A stretch of 64,000 nt of DNA from JAJYIW01 sp963781665. Its GTDB lineage: Bacteria; Chloroflexota; Anaerolineae; Anaerolineales; Anaerolineaceae. Position numbers and translations under genes: made by a program. Below the pieces are notes generated by a model. That model made no database searches, was not told the DNA's origin, and was given only the letters and a program-made list of their open reading frames with translations. This document shows, in pieces, positions 46,707 through 56,048 of the stretch. Numbering within the stretch: position 1 is the first letter of the stretch; every line of letters begins with the position of its first letter. The stretch is taken from NCBI GenBank assembly GCA_963781665.1, contig CAWAGA010000002.1, positions 2,542,001-2,606,000 of the forward strand, given 5' to 3'.

Positions 46707-46712
46707 TATAAT
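46707..46712 (+). promoter_or_regulatory. -10 box of the tungstate transport operon
   Basis: TATAAT 46 bases before the tupA ATG. The -35 element is weak, and no repeat resembling a known molybdate/tungstate operator was recognised. Confidence 0.35.
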
Positions 46713-46757
46713 TCTTCCTGATCTTGCGTATTGTTGCTAATTCAGGAGTAATTGATC

Positions 46758-47714
46758 ATGCGCATTACTTTTTGGTTACTGGTTATTGCTGGAGTGGCAG
46801 CTGCTTTGGCTCTTTCGGCTTGTGGATCCTCAACCTTGCCTCAACCCCCAGGCACTGCTCAATCAACAACCGCGGGCAGCGAGATTGTCCCCCAGGTTAC
46901 ATTGGCGATTGCGCCCACCTTGAATAAACCCGCCAACTCCGATTTGATTTTAGCGACAACGACCAGTACCCAGGATTCGGGTCTGTTGGACGTTTTGATC
47001 CCACTCTTTGAACAACAAACGGGATATGCAGTTAAAGTAGTTGCGGTCGGTACAGGAGCTGCTCTTCAGATGGGGCAAGAGGGTAACGCAGACGTGCTCC
47101 TCGTTCATGCACCGTCATCCGAAAAGACCTATATGGAGGGTGGTTTTGGTAAAGACCGTTTCCTTGTAATGCATAATGATTTCATTATTGTTGGCCCAGC
47201 AGCTGACCCGGCCGGGATAAATGGAGCACCTACGGCAGTGGATGCATTTAAAAAGATTGCCGCTTCAAACTCAGCCTTCGTCTCACGCGGTGACGACTCG
47301 GGAACTAATAAAATGGAGCTCAGCTTGTGGAAAACATCTAGCCTCGATCCTGCTGGAGAAAATCCAGCCTGGTATATTGAAACAGGCCAGGGAATGGGAG
47401 CTACGCTGACCATAGCTTCAGAGAAAAGTGCATACACTTTGACAGATCGAGCCACCTACCTTGCTAATAAAGCCAACCTCGATCTCAAGATTCTGGTCGA
47501 AGGAGACCCGGCTTTGCTGAATATATACCACGTGATTACTGTCAACCCCGACCTGTGGCCAAAAGTTAATTATGAAGGCGCTCTCGCATTTGCAAAGTGG
47601 ATCATCTCGCCTGATACTCAAAAAGTGATCAGCACGTTTGGTGTAGAGAAATTCGGCCAGCCGCTATTCTTTCCGGATGCAGGAAAATCCGATTCCGATC
47701 TGGGTTTGAATTAA
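46758..47714 (+). CDS. tupA: Tungstate ABC transporter, substrate-binding lipoprotein
   Basis: This 318-residue protein has a lipoprotein signal with Cys22 (LALSAC), then after a Thr/Pro-rich linker the TupA hallmark TTTSTQDSGLLD, followed by AVGTGAALQMGQEGNADVLL and FVSRGDDSGTNKMEL. These motifs line the oxyanion site and mark tungstate-binding rather than ModA-type molybdate proteins. ATG 46758 has AGGAG upstream and is preferred to TTG 46752. It delivers tungstate to the TupB/TupC complex encoded next. Tungsten supply suggests tungsten aldehyde oxidoreductases or formate dehydrogenases elsewhere in the genome. Confidence 0.9.
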   Translation: MRITFWLLVIAGVAAALALSACGSSTLPQPPGTAQSTTAGSEIVPQVTLAIAPTLNKPANSDLILATTTSTQDSGLLDVLIPLFEQQTGYAVKVVAVGTGAALQMGQEGNADVLLVHAPSSEKTYMEGGFGKDRFLVMHNDFIIVGPAADPAGINGAPTAVDAFKKIAASNSAFVSRGDDSGTNKMELSLWKTSSLDPAGENPAWYIETGQGMGATLTIASEKSAYTLTDRATYLANKANLDLKILVEGDPALLNIYHVITVNPDLWPKVNYEGALAFAKWIISPDTQKVISTFGVEKFGQPLFFPDAGKSDSDLGLN

Positions 47715-47774
47715 ATGTTTGCTGCAGATCTGCCCGCTCAAGGGGAATCCCACTCCTGGTTATAAGCGACCGCA

Positions 47775-48425
47775 ATGTTTACGTCTGAAACCTGGCAAAT
47801 CACGCTATTATCGCTGCAGATCTCTGCCCTGGCTACCCTCATCAGCTTGTTTATAGGATTGCCAGCGGGTACATTATTGGCATTAGGAAAATTCCCGGGC
47901 CGGTCTTTTTTCCTGAGTCTCATCAATACCGGTATGGGCCTTCCTCCTGTCGTGGTTGGCCTGGTCGTAGCTATGAGCCTCTGGCGTAGTGGTCCGCTGG
48001 GCGATTTGCATTTGATTTATACCCCTGCCGCAATTATCATCGCCCAGGTCGTGATTTCTTTTCCGATCGTTACTGGCCTGACCACGGTATCTTTGCAGCA
48101 GTTGGACCCGAGATTACAGCTGCAGTTATTTGGTCTGGGTGCTTCTACACCCCAAATGATCCTCGTTCTTTGGCGTGAGGCGCGCTTGCCGCTCCTGGCG
48201 GCACTTATGGCTGGGTTTGGTAGTGTGATTTCAGAAGTAGGAGCGTCGATGATGGTAGGGGGAAATATCCGTTATCAAACCCGGGTCTTAACCACCGCGA
48301 TCGTCCTTGAAACCAGCAAAGGTGAATTCAATCTGGCTATAACCTTAGGGTTACTCCTGCTTATCATCACTTTTCTGGTTAATCTGGCATTGACCTGGAT
48401 TCAACAGCGAGGCGCTCGGCGATGA
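47775..48425 (+). CDS. tupB: Tungstate ABC transporter, permease
   Basis: This 216-residue protein has five or six helices and the binding-protein-dependent permease motif (DPRLQLQLFGLGASTPQMIL, then the GFGSVISEVGASMMVGG region). Its length and order, after tupA and overlapping tupC by 4 bases (ATGA), match the tupABC arrangement. It forms the membrane channel for tungstate import. Confidence 0.88.
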   Translation: MFTSETWQITLLSLQISALATLISLFIGLPAGTLLALGKFPGRSFFLSLINTGMGLPPVVVGLVVAMSLWRSGPLGDLHLIYTPAAIIIAQVVISFPIVTGLTTVSLQQLDPRLQLQLFGLGASTPQMILVLWREARLPLLAALMAGFGSVISEVGASMMVGGNIRYQTRVLTTAIVLETSKGEFNLAITLGLLLLIITFLVNLALTWIQQRGARR

Positions 48426-49159
48426 CAGTTTTGCTCGAGGTCAAGGATTTGGAAGTCCGCAGGGATAAGCGCCTGGTGCTCAAATCAATAAATTTCAAGG
48501 TCGAAAAAGGCCAGGTGCTGGCTATCGTGGGCCCAAATGGAGCCGGTAAAAGCACCTTGCTGCTGGCATTGGCCAGGTTGATCCGCCCAACCCATGGAGA
48601 TATCTGGTTGAACGGCAAATCGGTGAAAAATGGGTCAGGCCTGGCTTACCGCCGTCAAATTGGGTTGGTGCTCCAGGATCCGTTGTTGTTTGATCGATCC
48701 GTTTTTGAAAACATTGCAGCGGGTTTACGGTTTCGGGGTGAAACCAGAAAAGTGATTCATAACAGGGTCGATCTTTGGCTGGACCGGTTGCAAATCCGTC
48801 ACCTGACCGATCGACGGGCAAGCCTGCTTTCAGGGGGAGAAGGTCAGCGGGTGAGTTCTGCCCGGGCATTAGCCTTGGAACCCGCATTGCTGCTTTTAGA
48901 CGAGCCATTTTCCACTCTGGACCCGCCGACTCGTAACCAGCTGCTCGATGATTTGCGCCAGATTCTACCTGATAATGGAACGACGTCTATCTTCATCACC
49001 CATAACCTGGACGAAGCCCAACAACTGGCCAATGAACTGGCTATTATTTTGCAGGGGACTATCCGTCAAATCGGCCCTCAAGAGGAAGTCTTACGCTTTC
49101 CGGCTAATGAAGAAGTAGCCCGCTTTTTATCATCTTCCGATGGTGCGATCATCCGGTAA
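48422..49159 (+). CDS. tupC: Tungstate ABC transporter, ATP-binding protein
   Basis: This is a 245-residue ABC ATPase. Walker A is GPNGAGKST, the Q-loop lies in QIGLVLQDPLLF, the signature is LSGGEGQR, Walker B is LLLLDEPFS, and the switch His lies in ITHNLDEAQ. Its start overlaps the tupB stop. It lacks the C-terminal molybdate-binding extension of ModC, which supports the short TupC form. It powers tungstate import. Confidence 0.88.
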   Translation: MTVLLEVKDLEVRRDKRLVLKSINFKVEKGQVLAIVGPNGAGKSTLLLALARLIRPTHGDIWLNGKSVKNGSGLAYRRQIGLVLQDPLLFDRSVFENIAAGLRFRGETRKVIHNRVDLWLDRLQIRHLTDRRASLLSGGEGQRVSSARALALEPALLLLDEPFSTLDPPTRNQLLDDLRQILPDNGTTSIFITHNLDEAQQLANELAIILQGTIRQIGPQEEVLRFPANEEVARFLSSSDGAIIR

Positions 49160-49190
49160 TTGGAGGCAGAAATTGCCGTAGAATTCTTCA

Positions 49191-49210
49191 ATTAACCAAA
49201 GCTGGTTAAT
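49191..49210. terminator. Perfect 8-bp inverted repeat after tupC
   Basis: ATTAACCA, loop AAGC, TGGTTAAT. A T-run follows only 18 bases later, so it may be a weak terminator or an operator for the next gene. Confidence 0.4.
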
Positions 49211-49252
49211 ATTCTGTTTACAGGTTTTTTTGTTTTGTTCAAGGAAATATCT

Positions 49253-49906
49253 GTGAAGCCAAATCTGATTAATTTAATAACAAAGCTCGGTAACCTGACA
49301 AATAACCTTGAGGATCAAAGTTTGGTTTCCGCTGCAATATCAGCTTTGGACGAGACTTATTCCTTGTCCCTGAAAATTGGGCGCGAACCAGGTCTTGAGG
49401 ATATCATGATCCAATTGGTCGGGCGGATCATTCGGGCTTATGGTGGGTTAACCGCAGTCAAAGCTAAACGAATTCTGGATATCGCCTGTGGTTCAAACAC
49501 CAGCAAAGCTCCATCGTTTATATACATTAATACACCATTTAAAGAACGGCGAATACCAATTTCTGCTGGGAAAGGCTATACTGCCCAATTTGAGCCCTGG
49601 TTTTGCCGCATCTTGCTTGAGCTTGGCGCCCACCCGGTCGGGATCGACCTGGGTAATCTCGATGGAGAAAGTTTCGAGCACTACCATGTCGACCTGGGAT
49701 TGCCCGGTGGACTCGATTTCCTTCCAGACCACTCTTTTGATGCGGTACATGACAGCCGCCTGTTTGGGTCTCCTGAATTTACAGCTCAATTCCCTGGCCA
49801 AACAGACCGCCTCAAGATCGCGGCTGAAATCAGAAAACAGGAGCTGCGTTTGTTGAAGGAAGAAGGTATCATTATTCATTCTGACGCCGCCGATCTCGTA
49901 CGATAG
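49253..49906 (+). CDS. Methyltransferase-like protein (class I SAM fold)
   Basis: This is a 217-residue protein. I chose GTG 49253 because AAGGA lies 7 bases upstream; a TTG at 49235 is the alternative. The helical N-terminal about 80 residues precede a motif I of SAM-dependent methyltransferases, ILDIACGSNTS. A second strand, GAHPVGIDLG, provides the acidic ribose contact. DHSFDAVHDSRLFG corresponds to motif IV/V, and a final strand reads EGIIIHSDA. The acceptor is unknown. It stands alone behind tupC. Confidence 0.65.
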   Translation: MKPNLINLITKLGNLTNNLEDQSLVSAAISALDETYSLSLKIGREPGLEDIMIQLVGRIIRAYGGLTAVKAKRILDIACGSNTSKAPSFIYINTPFKERRIPISAGKGYTAQFEPWFCRILLELGAHPVGIDLGNLDGESFEHYHVDLGLPGGLDFLPDHSFDAVHDSRLFGSPEFTAQFPGQTDRLKIAAEIRKQELRLLKEEGIIIHSDAADLVR

Positions 49907-50154
49907 CAGCGGTACCCGGTTTTCCTGGGCTAAATACCAGGTAAACACAATGATTGGAATTATGGTATGACTAACGACCTTTTAGGCGGCGTGGGAGCGA
50001 TTGCGAATAAAAGGTTTGAAAAAATAGCCTGCCCCGTAGACCGCCGGAGATCTTGGCAATAATCGTATGTGTAGTTAACGATCAATAACTCAAGGTTGTA
50101 GATGGCGAAGGTCGAGAATCACAAACGCGTTGAAAAAATCAGGAGCGACTTGGC

Positions 50155-50772
50155 ATGAATAATGATATTTTTTCCACCCCGGCGAAGGAAGAGGTCCTGC
50201 AAAACCTGGCTGCCAGGCTCAAAGAGCGTAATATCGAGGTGACGATCGTCGCCGATGAGGATTCCGCTCGTGCCCTGGTTTTTAAAAAAATTCCCGTTGG
50301 AGCTGAGGTTCATTTTGCCAGGTCAAAAACCCTTCAAGATACTGGAATCACCGATTTCGTTCTGAACTCGGGCCAGTATGATGCCCTCCGCAACCGCTAT
50401 TTGAAGATGGACCGCCAGACCCAGGAACGCGAAATCCGAAAGTTGGTCGCCGGACCCGATTACATGCTGGGGAGCGTCAATGCAGTTACCCAAGATGGCG
50501 TCCTTGTGGCTGCATCGGCTTCCGCCAGCCAGGTTGGACCTTATGCTTATACTGCCGGCAAGGTCATTCTGGTGGTAGGCAGCCAGAAAATTGTACCTGA
50601 CCTTGAAGCAGCGCTGCGTCGTATTCGCGATTACGTCCTGCCCTGGGAAGATGCTCAGGTTCGCTTAAGGAAGTCTACTGGATCGTTTGTGGGAAAAATT
50701 CTAATCATTGAGCGCGAACGTACAACCGGACGCATGGAAGTGATTCTCGTACGCAAGGTGGTTGGAATATAA
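50155..50772 (+). CDS. LUD-domain (LutC/DUF162) protein
   Basis: This 205-residue protein of the LUD family has SARALVFKKIPVGAEVHFA, DYMLGSVNAVTQDGVLV, GKVILVVGSQKIVPDLEAAL and a basic C-terminal IIERERTTGRMEVILV. LUD proteins occur in lactate utilisation (LutC) and as single-domain proteins near iron-sulfur or selenium-related genes. AGGAG lies 8 bases before the ATG. No lutA/lutB genes are adjacent, so its role here is unclear. The 250 bases before it show no feature. Confidence 0.8.
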   Translation: MNNDIFSTPAKEEVLQNLAARLKERNIEVTIVADEDSARALVFKKIPVGAEVHFARSKTLQDTGITDFVLNSGQYDALRNRYLKMDRQTQEREIRKLVAGPDYMLGSVNAVTQDGVLVAASASASQVGPYAYTAGKVILVVGSQKIVPDLEAALRRIRDYVLPWEDAQVRLRKSTGSFVGKILIIERERTTGRMEVILVRKVVGI

Positions 50773-51031
50773 CGGTTGTTGAAATAATCAGACTATCTTT
50801 TCTTTATATACATTAAATCTTCTGACGATTAAATCGACATTCTGCCTTACAGGTCTCCCAAGGATGTACAACCGGAAGTACGACCCAACCTTAGTGTAGA
50901 GGCGCACTTTCTGGATACCGCCGCGTACGGTTAATGCATGGCTATCATCCATTTATGTGATGTTTATTGTCATGCTTTGCCAGTGACGATTATCATTGAA
51001 TTGGTATAACAGGTCTATATTAATTTTAAAT

Positions 51032-51054
51032 GTACTATAATATTGGTACTATAA
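51032..51054 (+). promoter_or_regulatory. Promoter region with a GTACTATAA direct repeat before osmC
   Basis: Two exact copies of GTACTATAA begin 14 bases apart (51032 and 51046). The first contains the -10 hexamer TATAAT (51036-51041). The spacing fits a regulator bound over the promoter. The rest of the 300-base gap from 50773 shows nothing recognisable. Confidence 0.45.
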
Positions 51055-51071
51055 ATCCAACGAGGTACATA

Positions 51072-51506
51072 ATGGCAATCAAAACAGTATGCATTGACGC
51101 AGTTCAAATAGATGGTTTCAAGATCGAAACCAGATCGAGGCAGCATGTTTCAATGGTCGACCAGCCGGTCGCCGGTGGTGGGAAAGATTCAGGGCCTACA
51201 CCATTGGAATATCTCTTTATTTCCTTAGCCGGCTGCATCGTAACCATAGGTCATATCGTTGCAAAGCAGCGCCATTTACCCGTGCGCAAAATCGAAGTTC
51301 AGGTTGAGGGTGAGCTTGATACGGATGTTTTGATGGGTAAAAGTTCGTCAGTACGAGCGGGTTTTTCAGGCTTGCGAGTTCACACGCTCATTGACGCCGA
51401 TATGAGCCAGGAAGAAAAAGAGCAGTTCTTGAAGGAAGTCGATGAGCGTTGCCCCATTTCTGATAACATCCATAACCTGACACCCGTACAATATATCGTG
51501 GAGTAA
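51072..51506 (+). CDS. OsmC family peroxiredoxin-like protein
   Basis: This 144-residue protein has the reactive Cys55 in the helix SLAGCIVTIGHIVA and the second Cys127 in ERCPISDNI, the two-cysteine pair of OsmC proteins. It reduces hydroperoxides or handles reactive sulfur species in the cytoplasm. ATG 51072 with GAGGT upstream is preferred to the in-frame ATG at 51030, which overlaps the promoter. It is followed after 5 bases by the regulator-NifX fusion gene, probably in one operon. It is a clear paralogue of the TGA-containing gene at 23845. Confidence 0.9.
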   Translation: MAIKTVCIDAVQIDGFKIETRSRQHVSMVDQPVAGGGKDSGPTPLEYLFISLAGCIVTIGHIVAKQRHLPVRKIEVQVEGELDTDVLMGKSSSVRAGFSGLRVHTLIDADMSQEEKEQFLKEVDERCPISDNIHNLTPVQYIVE

Positions 51507-51511
51507 AAAAA

Positions 51512-52561
51512 ATGGATTCTACCGCTGACGATCCAGTTAACCCAGATGAGCAAATATCGGCTGAAGCTTTAGTCGGGCGCAAGCTCCGATTGCTGCGAGC
51601 TCAGAAAGGGTACTCTCTACGGGTGCTAGCGGATCGCAGCGGCCTTAACGTCAATACCCTCAGCTTGATCGAAAACCAAAAATCCTCACCTTCTGTAAGT
51701 ACGCTGCAACAATTAGCTCTTGCACTCGAAGTTCCTATTGCCGCATTCTTCGAATGCGAGCCGGTAGAAAAAAGGATCGTTTTCACCCCAGCAGACCAAA
51801 GACCGACAGCTTTTTTTGGAAGCACTCAGATGCAAAATCTAGGCAAAGACCTGGCTGGGAGCGCCGTCCAACCCTTTGTTGTTACACTTGAACCTGGAAT
51901 GGGTAGTGGGGATAAGATGATCGTTCACACCGGACATGAGTTTGTGTATTGTCTGTGTGGGGTCATCCGTTACCGGATCGACCAAGATGAATACATTTTG
52001 AAATCGGGCGACAGCCTGGTGTTTGAAGCGCACTTGCCGCATTGTTGGGAAAACCAGAGCGACCAGAGCGCGCAAATCATGCTCGTCCTTTTGCCTTCTG
52101 ATGAGCATGAAGAACCGGGCGGGCGCCATTTCTCACCCGAAACCATGAAAAAGGAGCTGACCATGAAGATTGCAGTAATAACCGACGATGGAAAAACCAT
52201 CAGCCAGCATTTTGGGCGTGCGCCTTACTATCTGGTGCTTACCATAGAAGCAGGTGAGGTGGTCAATCGTGAAATGCGGGCTAAATTGGGCCATAATCAA
52301 TTCAAGGTTCAACCGCACAAGGAAGAGCACAATGGCGTCGATCATGGTATGGACCCGGCTTCACATGATAAACACGTCAGCATGGCGGAAACGATTGCCG
52401 ATTGCAAGGCTGTCCTTTGCGGTGGAATGGGGATGGGCGCTTATGAAAGCATGCGCCGTCTCGACATCCAACCGGTGGTCACCGAGCTGCTCGACATTGA
52501 TGCTGCTGTCCAGGCGTTCATCGCCGGCAAATTGATCGATCACACCGAATTGCTGCATTAA
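51512..52561 (+). CDS. XRE-cupin regulator fused to a NifX/NifB-type cofactor-binding domain
   Basis: This 349-residue protein has three parts. Residues about 20-75 are an XRE helix-turn-helix (LRLLRAQKGYSLRVLADRSG, NVNTLSLIENQKSSPS). Residues about 120-195 are a cupin (HTGHEFVYCLCGVI, KSGDSLVFEAHLPH). Residues 218-349 are a NifX/NifB C-terminal-like domain (MKIAVITDDGKTISQHFGRAPYY, VLCGGMGMGAYESM). The last domain usually stands alone and binds iron-molybdenum-type clusters or precursors. An internal AAGGAG six bases before ATG 52163 could also yield it as a separate product. The regulator may sense redox, metal cluster or peroxide state and control the osmC gene upstream. Confidence 0.82.
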   Translation: MDSTADDPVNPDEQISAEALVGRKLRLLRAQKGYSLRVLADRSGLNVNTLSLIENQKSSPSVSTLQQLALALEVPIAAFFECEPVEKRIVFTPADQRPTAFFGSTQMQNLGKDLAGSAVQPFVVTLEPGMGSGDKMIVHTGHEFVYCLCGVIRYRIDQDEYILKSGDSLVFEAHLPHCWENQSDQSAQIMLVLLPSDEHEEPGGRHFSPETMKKELTMKIAVITDDGKTISQHFGRAPYYLVLTIEAGEVVNREMRAKLGHNQFKVQPHKEEHNGVDHGMDPASHDKHVSMAETIADCKAVLCGGMGMGAYESMRRLDIQPVVTELLDIDAAVQAFIAGKLIDHTELLH

Positions 52562-52692
52562 GCCAGAAAGTGGTATTACCGTTCAGCGCCGTGCACTCAC
52601 TACCCAGGTTTGACCTGCGGTGCTGCAGATAAAAACGCCGCGCCACCGGGTCGAAAATAGTTTTCTAATTGCACCGACTAAAATATGAAACA

Positions 52693-52731
52693 AAAGCCGG
52701 CGATCGAGTTCAAATTACGATAGCCGGCTTT
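52693..52731. terminator. Hairpin between convergent genes
   Basis: Arms AAAGCCGGC and GCCGGCTTT, with additional ATCG/CGAT pairing inside, between the regulator fusion (plus) and the CrtI-like gene (minus). Short A/T runs on both sides allow bidirectional termination. Confidence 0.65.
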
Positions 52732-52802
52732 AAATTCTTTCGTAACAGCCACATGGAAGAAAACAATATCGAGGCTGATTTGTACTGGATATCAAGATTC
52801 TT

Positions 52803-54335
52803 CTATTTCGAGGGGTTGATTATCTGGTTGGCTACCTTACGAGCGCCGACCATCACATTTAATACCCCACCGCCGCTTTCGCTTTGAGCGCCGATGAACC
52901 ATAAACCGCCTACCGGCGTTTTGTTCGCAGGAGGTTTATTACCGATGACAGGTGGTACACCACCGAAAGAATGGTGCTTTTGATGAGTACGGAGGCGGAA
53001 ATCCTCCGGGGTCATGACCAGGCGGGTCAGCGTATGTTGACTTAAGCCCGGGACGTAGCGTTCTGCCTCTGCTACCAGCTTATCCGCCAGCTCCTCGCGC
53101 CTGGTGGACCAGTCGCCTTCGGCGAGGGTATCGGGAGCGACGGTGTAGATGGTGACGGCGTATTGGCCAACTGGCGCCAGCGAAGGAGAATGGAGTGAAG
53201 GAACGTAGATCAACAGGCCCTCCTTGCCTTCGTGAAAATCTCCTGTACGCAGGCGTTTGACGGCGTGTTCCAGGTCCTGGGTGTTGTAGTAATAGCATAA
53301 AGCCTGGGGCTGGAAACGGCGGGGATCGAAATCGACGCCCAGATGCACCATCAACACCAATTCCATCAGACGATTGCCCTCAACCTGGCTGCACCAGGCG
53401 GCTGGCAGGTTTTCGCGCCCTACCAGGTCAAAAAAGACTTCATTCATTCCTCCAGATGCCAGGACGATATCTGCGGGTTCGAATTGGCCATCCGTCAGAG
53501 CTATTCCGGTTACCTGGCCATTTTCAATCACGATGCGTTTTACTTCGCAGTCCGTGATTACTTTTCCGCCGTGACCTATCACAACTCCCATCACGGCATC
53601 GACCAGGCTCTGGCAGCCGCCAAGGAGATAGGTATATGCTGTCTGGGCGCTCCGGGTGCCCGGGTAAGTGGGGATGCGTTTATCAAATGCGGTCTCGAGG
53701 TGAATGGAAGGTACCCCTAAAGCGGGGAATTCACTGGGTGCAGTCACAAAATCAGCAACAATGCCCAGGAAGAGGGTTTTAATGGCCGCTGACTCAAAGA
53801 AATGGTTCATTAATTGAGCGCCGCTCCAATTCACCATCCCTTTGACGCTTTGGAAGGCGACCCACATGCGCAGTTTCAGCCATAAAGCCGCGAGACCATG
53901 GGCAGTCTCTGCCTGGCGCCCAAGTGACATCAATGCGATCATGCGATCGTAGAACTGGTAATACTTTTCCAGATGATCGCTTTCGGATGGAAAAAGCTTT
54001 TTCAGCCGCTCCCGGCGCCAGTAAGGACCTTCATATTCTTCCGGCTTTTGTAAGGTAAATTCTGGCATTGATAGCCCGCGGTCTTCGTGGAGGGCTTTTA
54101 CCTGATCGCTGACCCCCAGCTCCTCCAAAATTGCTCGGCCTTTATCCCCTGGTGCAAATCCCTCCAGAATTAGCGGGCCAAGGTCCCAGCCAAAACCATC
54201 CTGCTTCACCGTGGCAGTCACGCCGCCTGGATTTGAAAATTGCTCAAATATTGTGACAGTGTGACCTGCCTTTGCCAGGTAAGCCCCGGAGGTCAGGCCA
54301 GCCATTCCGGATCCAATGATAACGATTTTCGCCAT
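52803..54335 (-). CDS. Phytoene-desaturase-like (CrtI family) FAD oxidoreductase
   Basis: This 510-residue flavoprotein has the N-terminal FAD site IVIIGSGMAGLTSGAYLAKAG, the CrtI-type GGVTATVKQDGFGWDLGP stretch, and near the C-terminus GGLWFIGAQSESGGGVLNVM, which closes the FAD pocket. The family includes carotenoid desaturases, isomerases and ketolases as well as unrelated dehydrogenases. No phytoene synthase or other carotenoid gene is present, so a carotenoid role is not supported here. It lies downstream of a GPH symporter on the same strand, 24 bases apart. Confidence 0.82.
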   Translation of the reverse strand: MAKIVIIGSGMAGLTSGAYLAKAGHTVTIFEQFSNPGGVTATVKQDGFGWDLGPLILEGFAPGDKGRAILEELGVSDQVKALHEDRGLSMPEFTLQKPEEYEGPYWRRERLKKLFPSESDHLEKYYQFYDRMIALMSLGRQAETAHGLAALWLKLRMWVAFQSVKGMVNWSGAQLMNHFFESAAIKTLFLGIVADFVTAPSEFPALGVPSIHLETAFDKRIPTYPGTRSAQTAYTYLLGGCQSLVDAVMGVVIGHGGKVITDCEVKRIVIENGQVTGIALTDGQFEPADIVLASGGMNEVFFDLVGRENLPAAWCSQVEGNRLMELVLMVHLGVDFDPRRFQPQALCYYYNTQDLEHAVKRLRTGDFHEGKEGLLIYVPSLHSPSLAPVGQYAVTIYTVAPDTLAEGDWSTRREELADKLVAEAERYVPGLSQHTLTRLVMTPEDFRLRTHQKHHSFGGVPPVIGNKPPANKTPVGGLWFIGAQSESGGGVLNVMVGARKVANQIINPSK

Positions 54336-54359
54336 GATATCTCCTCAGGATTCGAGCTA

Positions 54360-55733
54360 TTAGCCAAGGGTAGCCGGTTTGACGGCTTTTTTTTCTGCTA
54401 ATTCCTTCACCAGAGCTGCATGGTTTTTACGCGTGATGGGGTACCTGACCAAAAATGGCAGGCTGACCAGAATCACCAATGCTGGGACGACCGCGAAAAA
54501 GAAACGGATTCCGAATAATGCCCGCGTCGTTTGTTCTGCATTGGGCACATAACCATATAGTTGCAGAGCCCAACCGCTGACAGCCACACCCAAAGCACCA
54601 GTAAACTTACTGAGAAATGCCCAGAGTCCGTAATAAACTCCTTCTCGACGTTCACCGGTCATTTTTTCGTCGTATTCCACCACGTCCGGTAGCATACTCC
54701 AGGGAAATACCCATTGAGCCGAAAATCCTAACCCGGCAACCGCGGCAACGACGTAGATCAATGGGGAAGGACCGCGCGGCAAGAAGAAGCTGCTGATCAC
54801 CGCCAGGGAGGCTATCAATAAGCCCAACGCGTAAGCCGGCCCTTTGTTGATCCGGTCAGAAATTAATTTAGCCGGAACGAGGAAAATACCGATGGTCAGG
54901 AGCATCACGAGCAGAACGAAAGACACCTGATCTTTCATATCCAGCTGATATTGGATGAAATAAGGTACCAGGGCAGTCAGGACGGTAAAGCTAAAGCTGC
55001 TCAAGATAAATGCAACCATCAAAATGATAAAAGGCCGATTTTTAAAGGATGTGGCGAAGGCCTTAAATGGAGGGAGCTTTGAAGGTTCTCCAGCCAGCTC
55101 AGGCCGTTCTTTGACGCTCAGCGTTGTGGTCAGGATGGTGATCGCGGCGATCACCCCAAAGACTGCCCCGGTAGTGCTCCAGGCCTGCTGCAAGTTCAAC
55201 CCCGCTCCTTGAAAGACACCGGCGAGGATGGTCGTTGAAGCTGCCCCGAGGATATATCCAACTACTGAGTAAACCATGCGTATAGACGTCAGGCTGGCGC
55301 GTTCGTTATAATCACGGGTCATTTCGGGAGTCATGGCATAGTACGGAGTGGAAGCCATGGTTTGGAATGTGTCGACCAGCCAAAAGCTCAGCAGAACCGC
55401 CAGGAACGCGGGTACACCGGTCAGACCTTTGGGCAGTGAGAACATGATGCAGGCAGCTATGCCCAGCGGTACAGCGCCGATGAGCATATAAATCCGCCGC
55501 CGTCCAAAACGAGAACGGGTGCGATCGGACCAATAACCGAACAATGGGTCGTTCAATGCATCCCAGGTAAGCTTTCCGACCAGGAGAGCTGCACCGGCTA
55601 AGGCCGGATTGATGCCAGCAACGTCGGTGTAATAAAAGAGCAAAAAGAACTGCATGGCGGACGTGATCAGGGCAAAACCTAAATCTGCCAAACCATAACG
55701 GAATTTGACGCTCATAGAGAGTTTTTGGTCCAT
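54360..55733 (-). CDS. GPH-family sugar:cation symporter (MelB-like MFS)
   Basis: This 457-residue membrane protein has about 12 helices. It has GLADLGFALI and FFLLFYYTDVAGI in the first helices, and the characteristic DALNDPLFGYWSDRTRSRFG loop, whose acidic residues bind sodium or protons in MelB. It imports glycosides, pentosides or hexuronides. The CrtI-like gene follows on the same strand. The substrate cannot be told; glycan genes elsewhere in the window suggest plant-derived sugars. Confidence 0.87.
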   Translation of the reverse strand: MDQKLSMSVKFRYGLADLGFALITSAMQFFLLFYYTDVAGINPALAGAALLVGKLTWDALNDPLFGYWSDRTRSRFGRRRIYMLIGAVPLGIAACIMFSLPKGLTGVPAFLAVLLSFWLVDTFQTMASTPYYAMTPEMTRDYNERASLTSIRMVYSVVGYILGAASTTILAGVFQGAGLNLQQAWSTTGAVFGVIAAITILTTTLSVKERPELAGEPSKLPPFKAFATSFKNRPFIILMVAFILSSFSFTVLTALVPYFIQYQLDMKDQVSFVLLVMLLTIGIFLVPAKLISDRINKGPAYALGLLIASLAVISSFFLPRGPSPLIYVVAAVAGLGFSAQWVFPWSMLPDVVEYDEKMTGERREGVYYGLWAFLSKFTGALGVAVSGWALQLYGYVPNAEQTTRALFGIRFFFAVVPALVILVSLPFLVRYPITRKNHAALVKELAEKKAVKPATLG

Positions 55734-56048
55734 GGGTTAGCCTCGATGTGAAATTAGGATTGTAAATCGTTAAGCAATTGGAGCAAGACTAGAATATTAT
55801 AGATCAAAAATGAGCGGCTGGTTAATGGACACGCATCTTTTTTAAATTCGCCCCCGAGATCGTATCAGGAAAATCCCAACTTCTACGGAAATTCATTTGC
55901 GCCAGGAAACCATCAAATCAGGTTAAAGGTTTTGGCAATATGTGATCACGCAGATCGTTCTTGCGTTTAATAATTACGACTTCAACCCGGTTCAATGGCG
56001 ACCATCTCTGCGGTCAGGGATTTAGGTTCAGTTCGCAGGGTTGGCTAG

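Noticed and set aside
50155..50772. Lactate utilisation operon lutABC
   Set aside because: Only the LUD protein is present; there is no iron-sulfur lutA or lutB gene next to it.
52803..54335. Carotenoid biosynthesis locus
   Set aside because: Only a CrtI-like flavoprotein is present; no phytoene synthase, cyclase or isoprenoid gene accompanies it.
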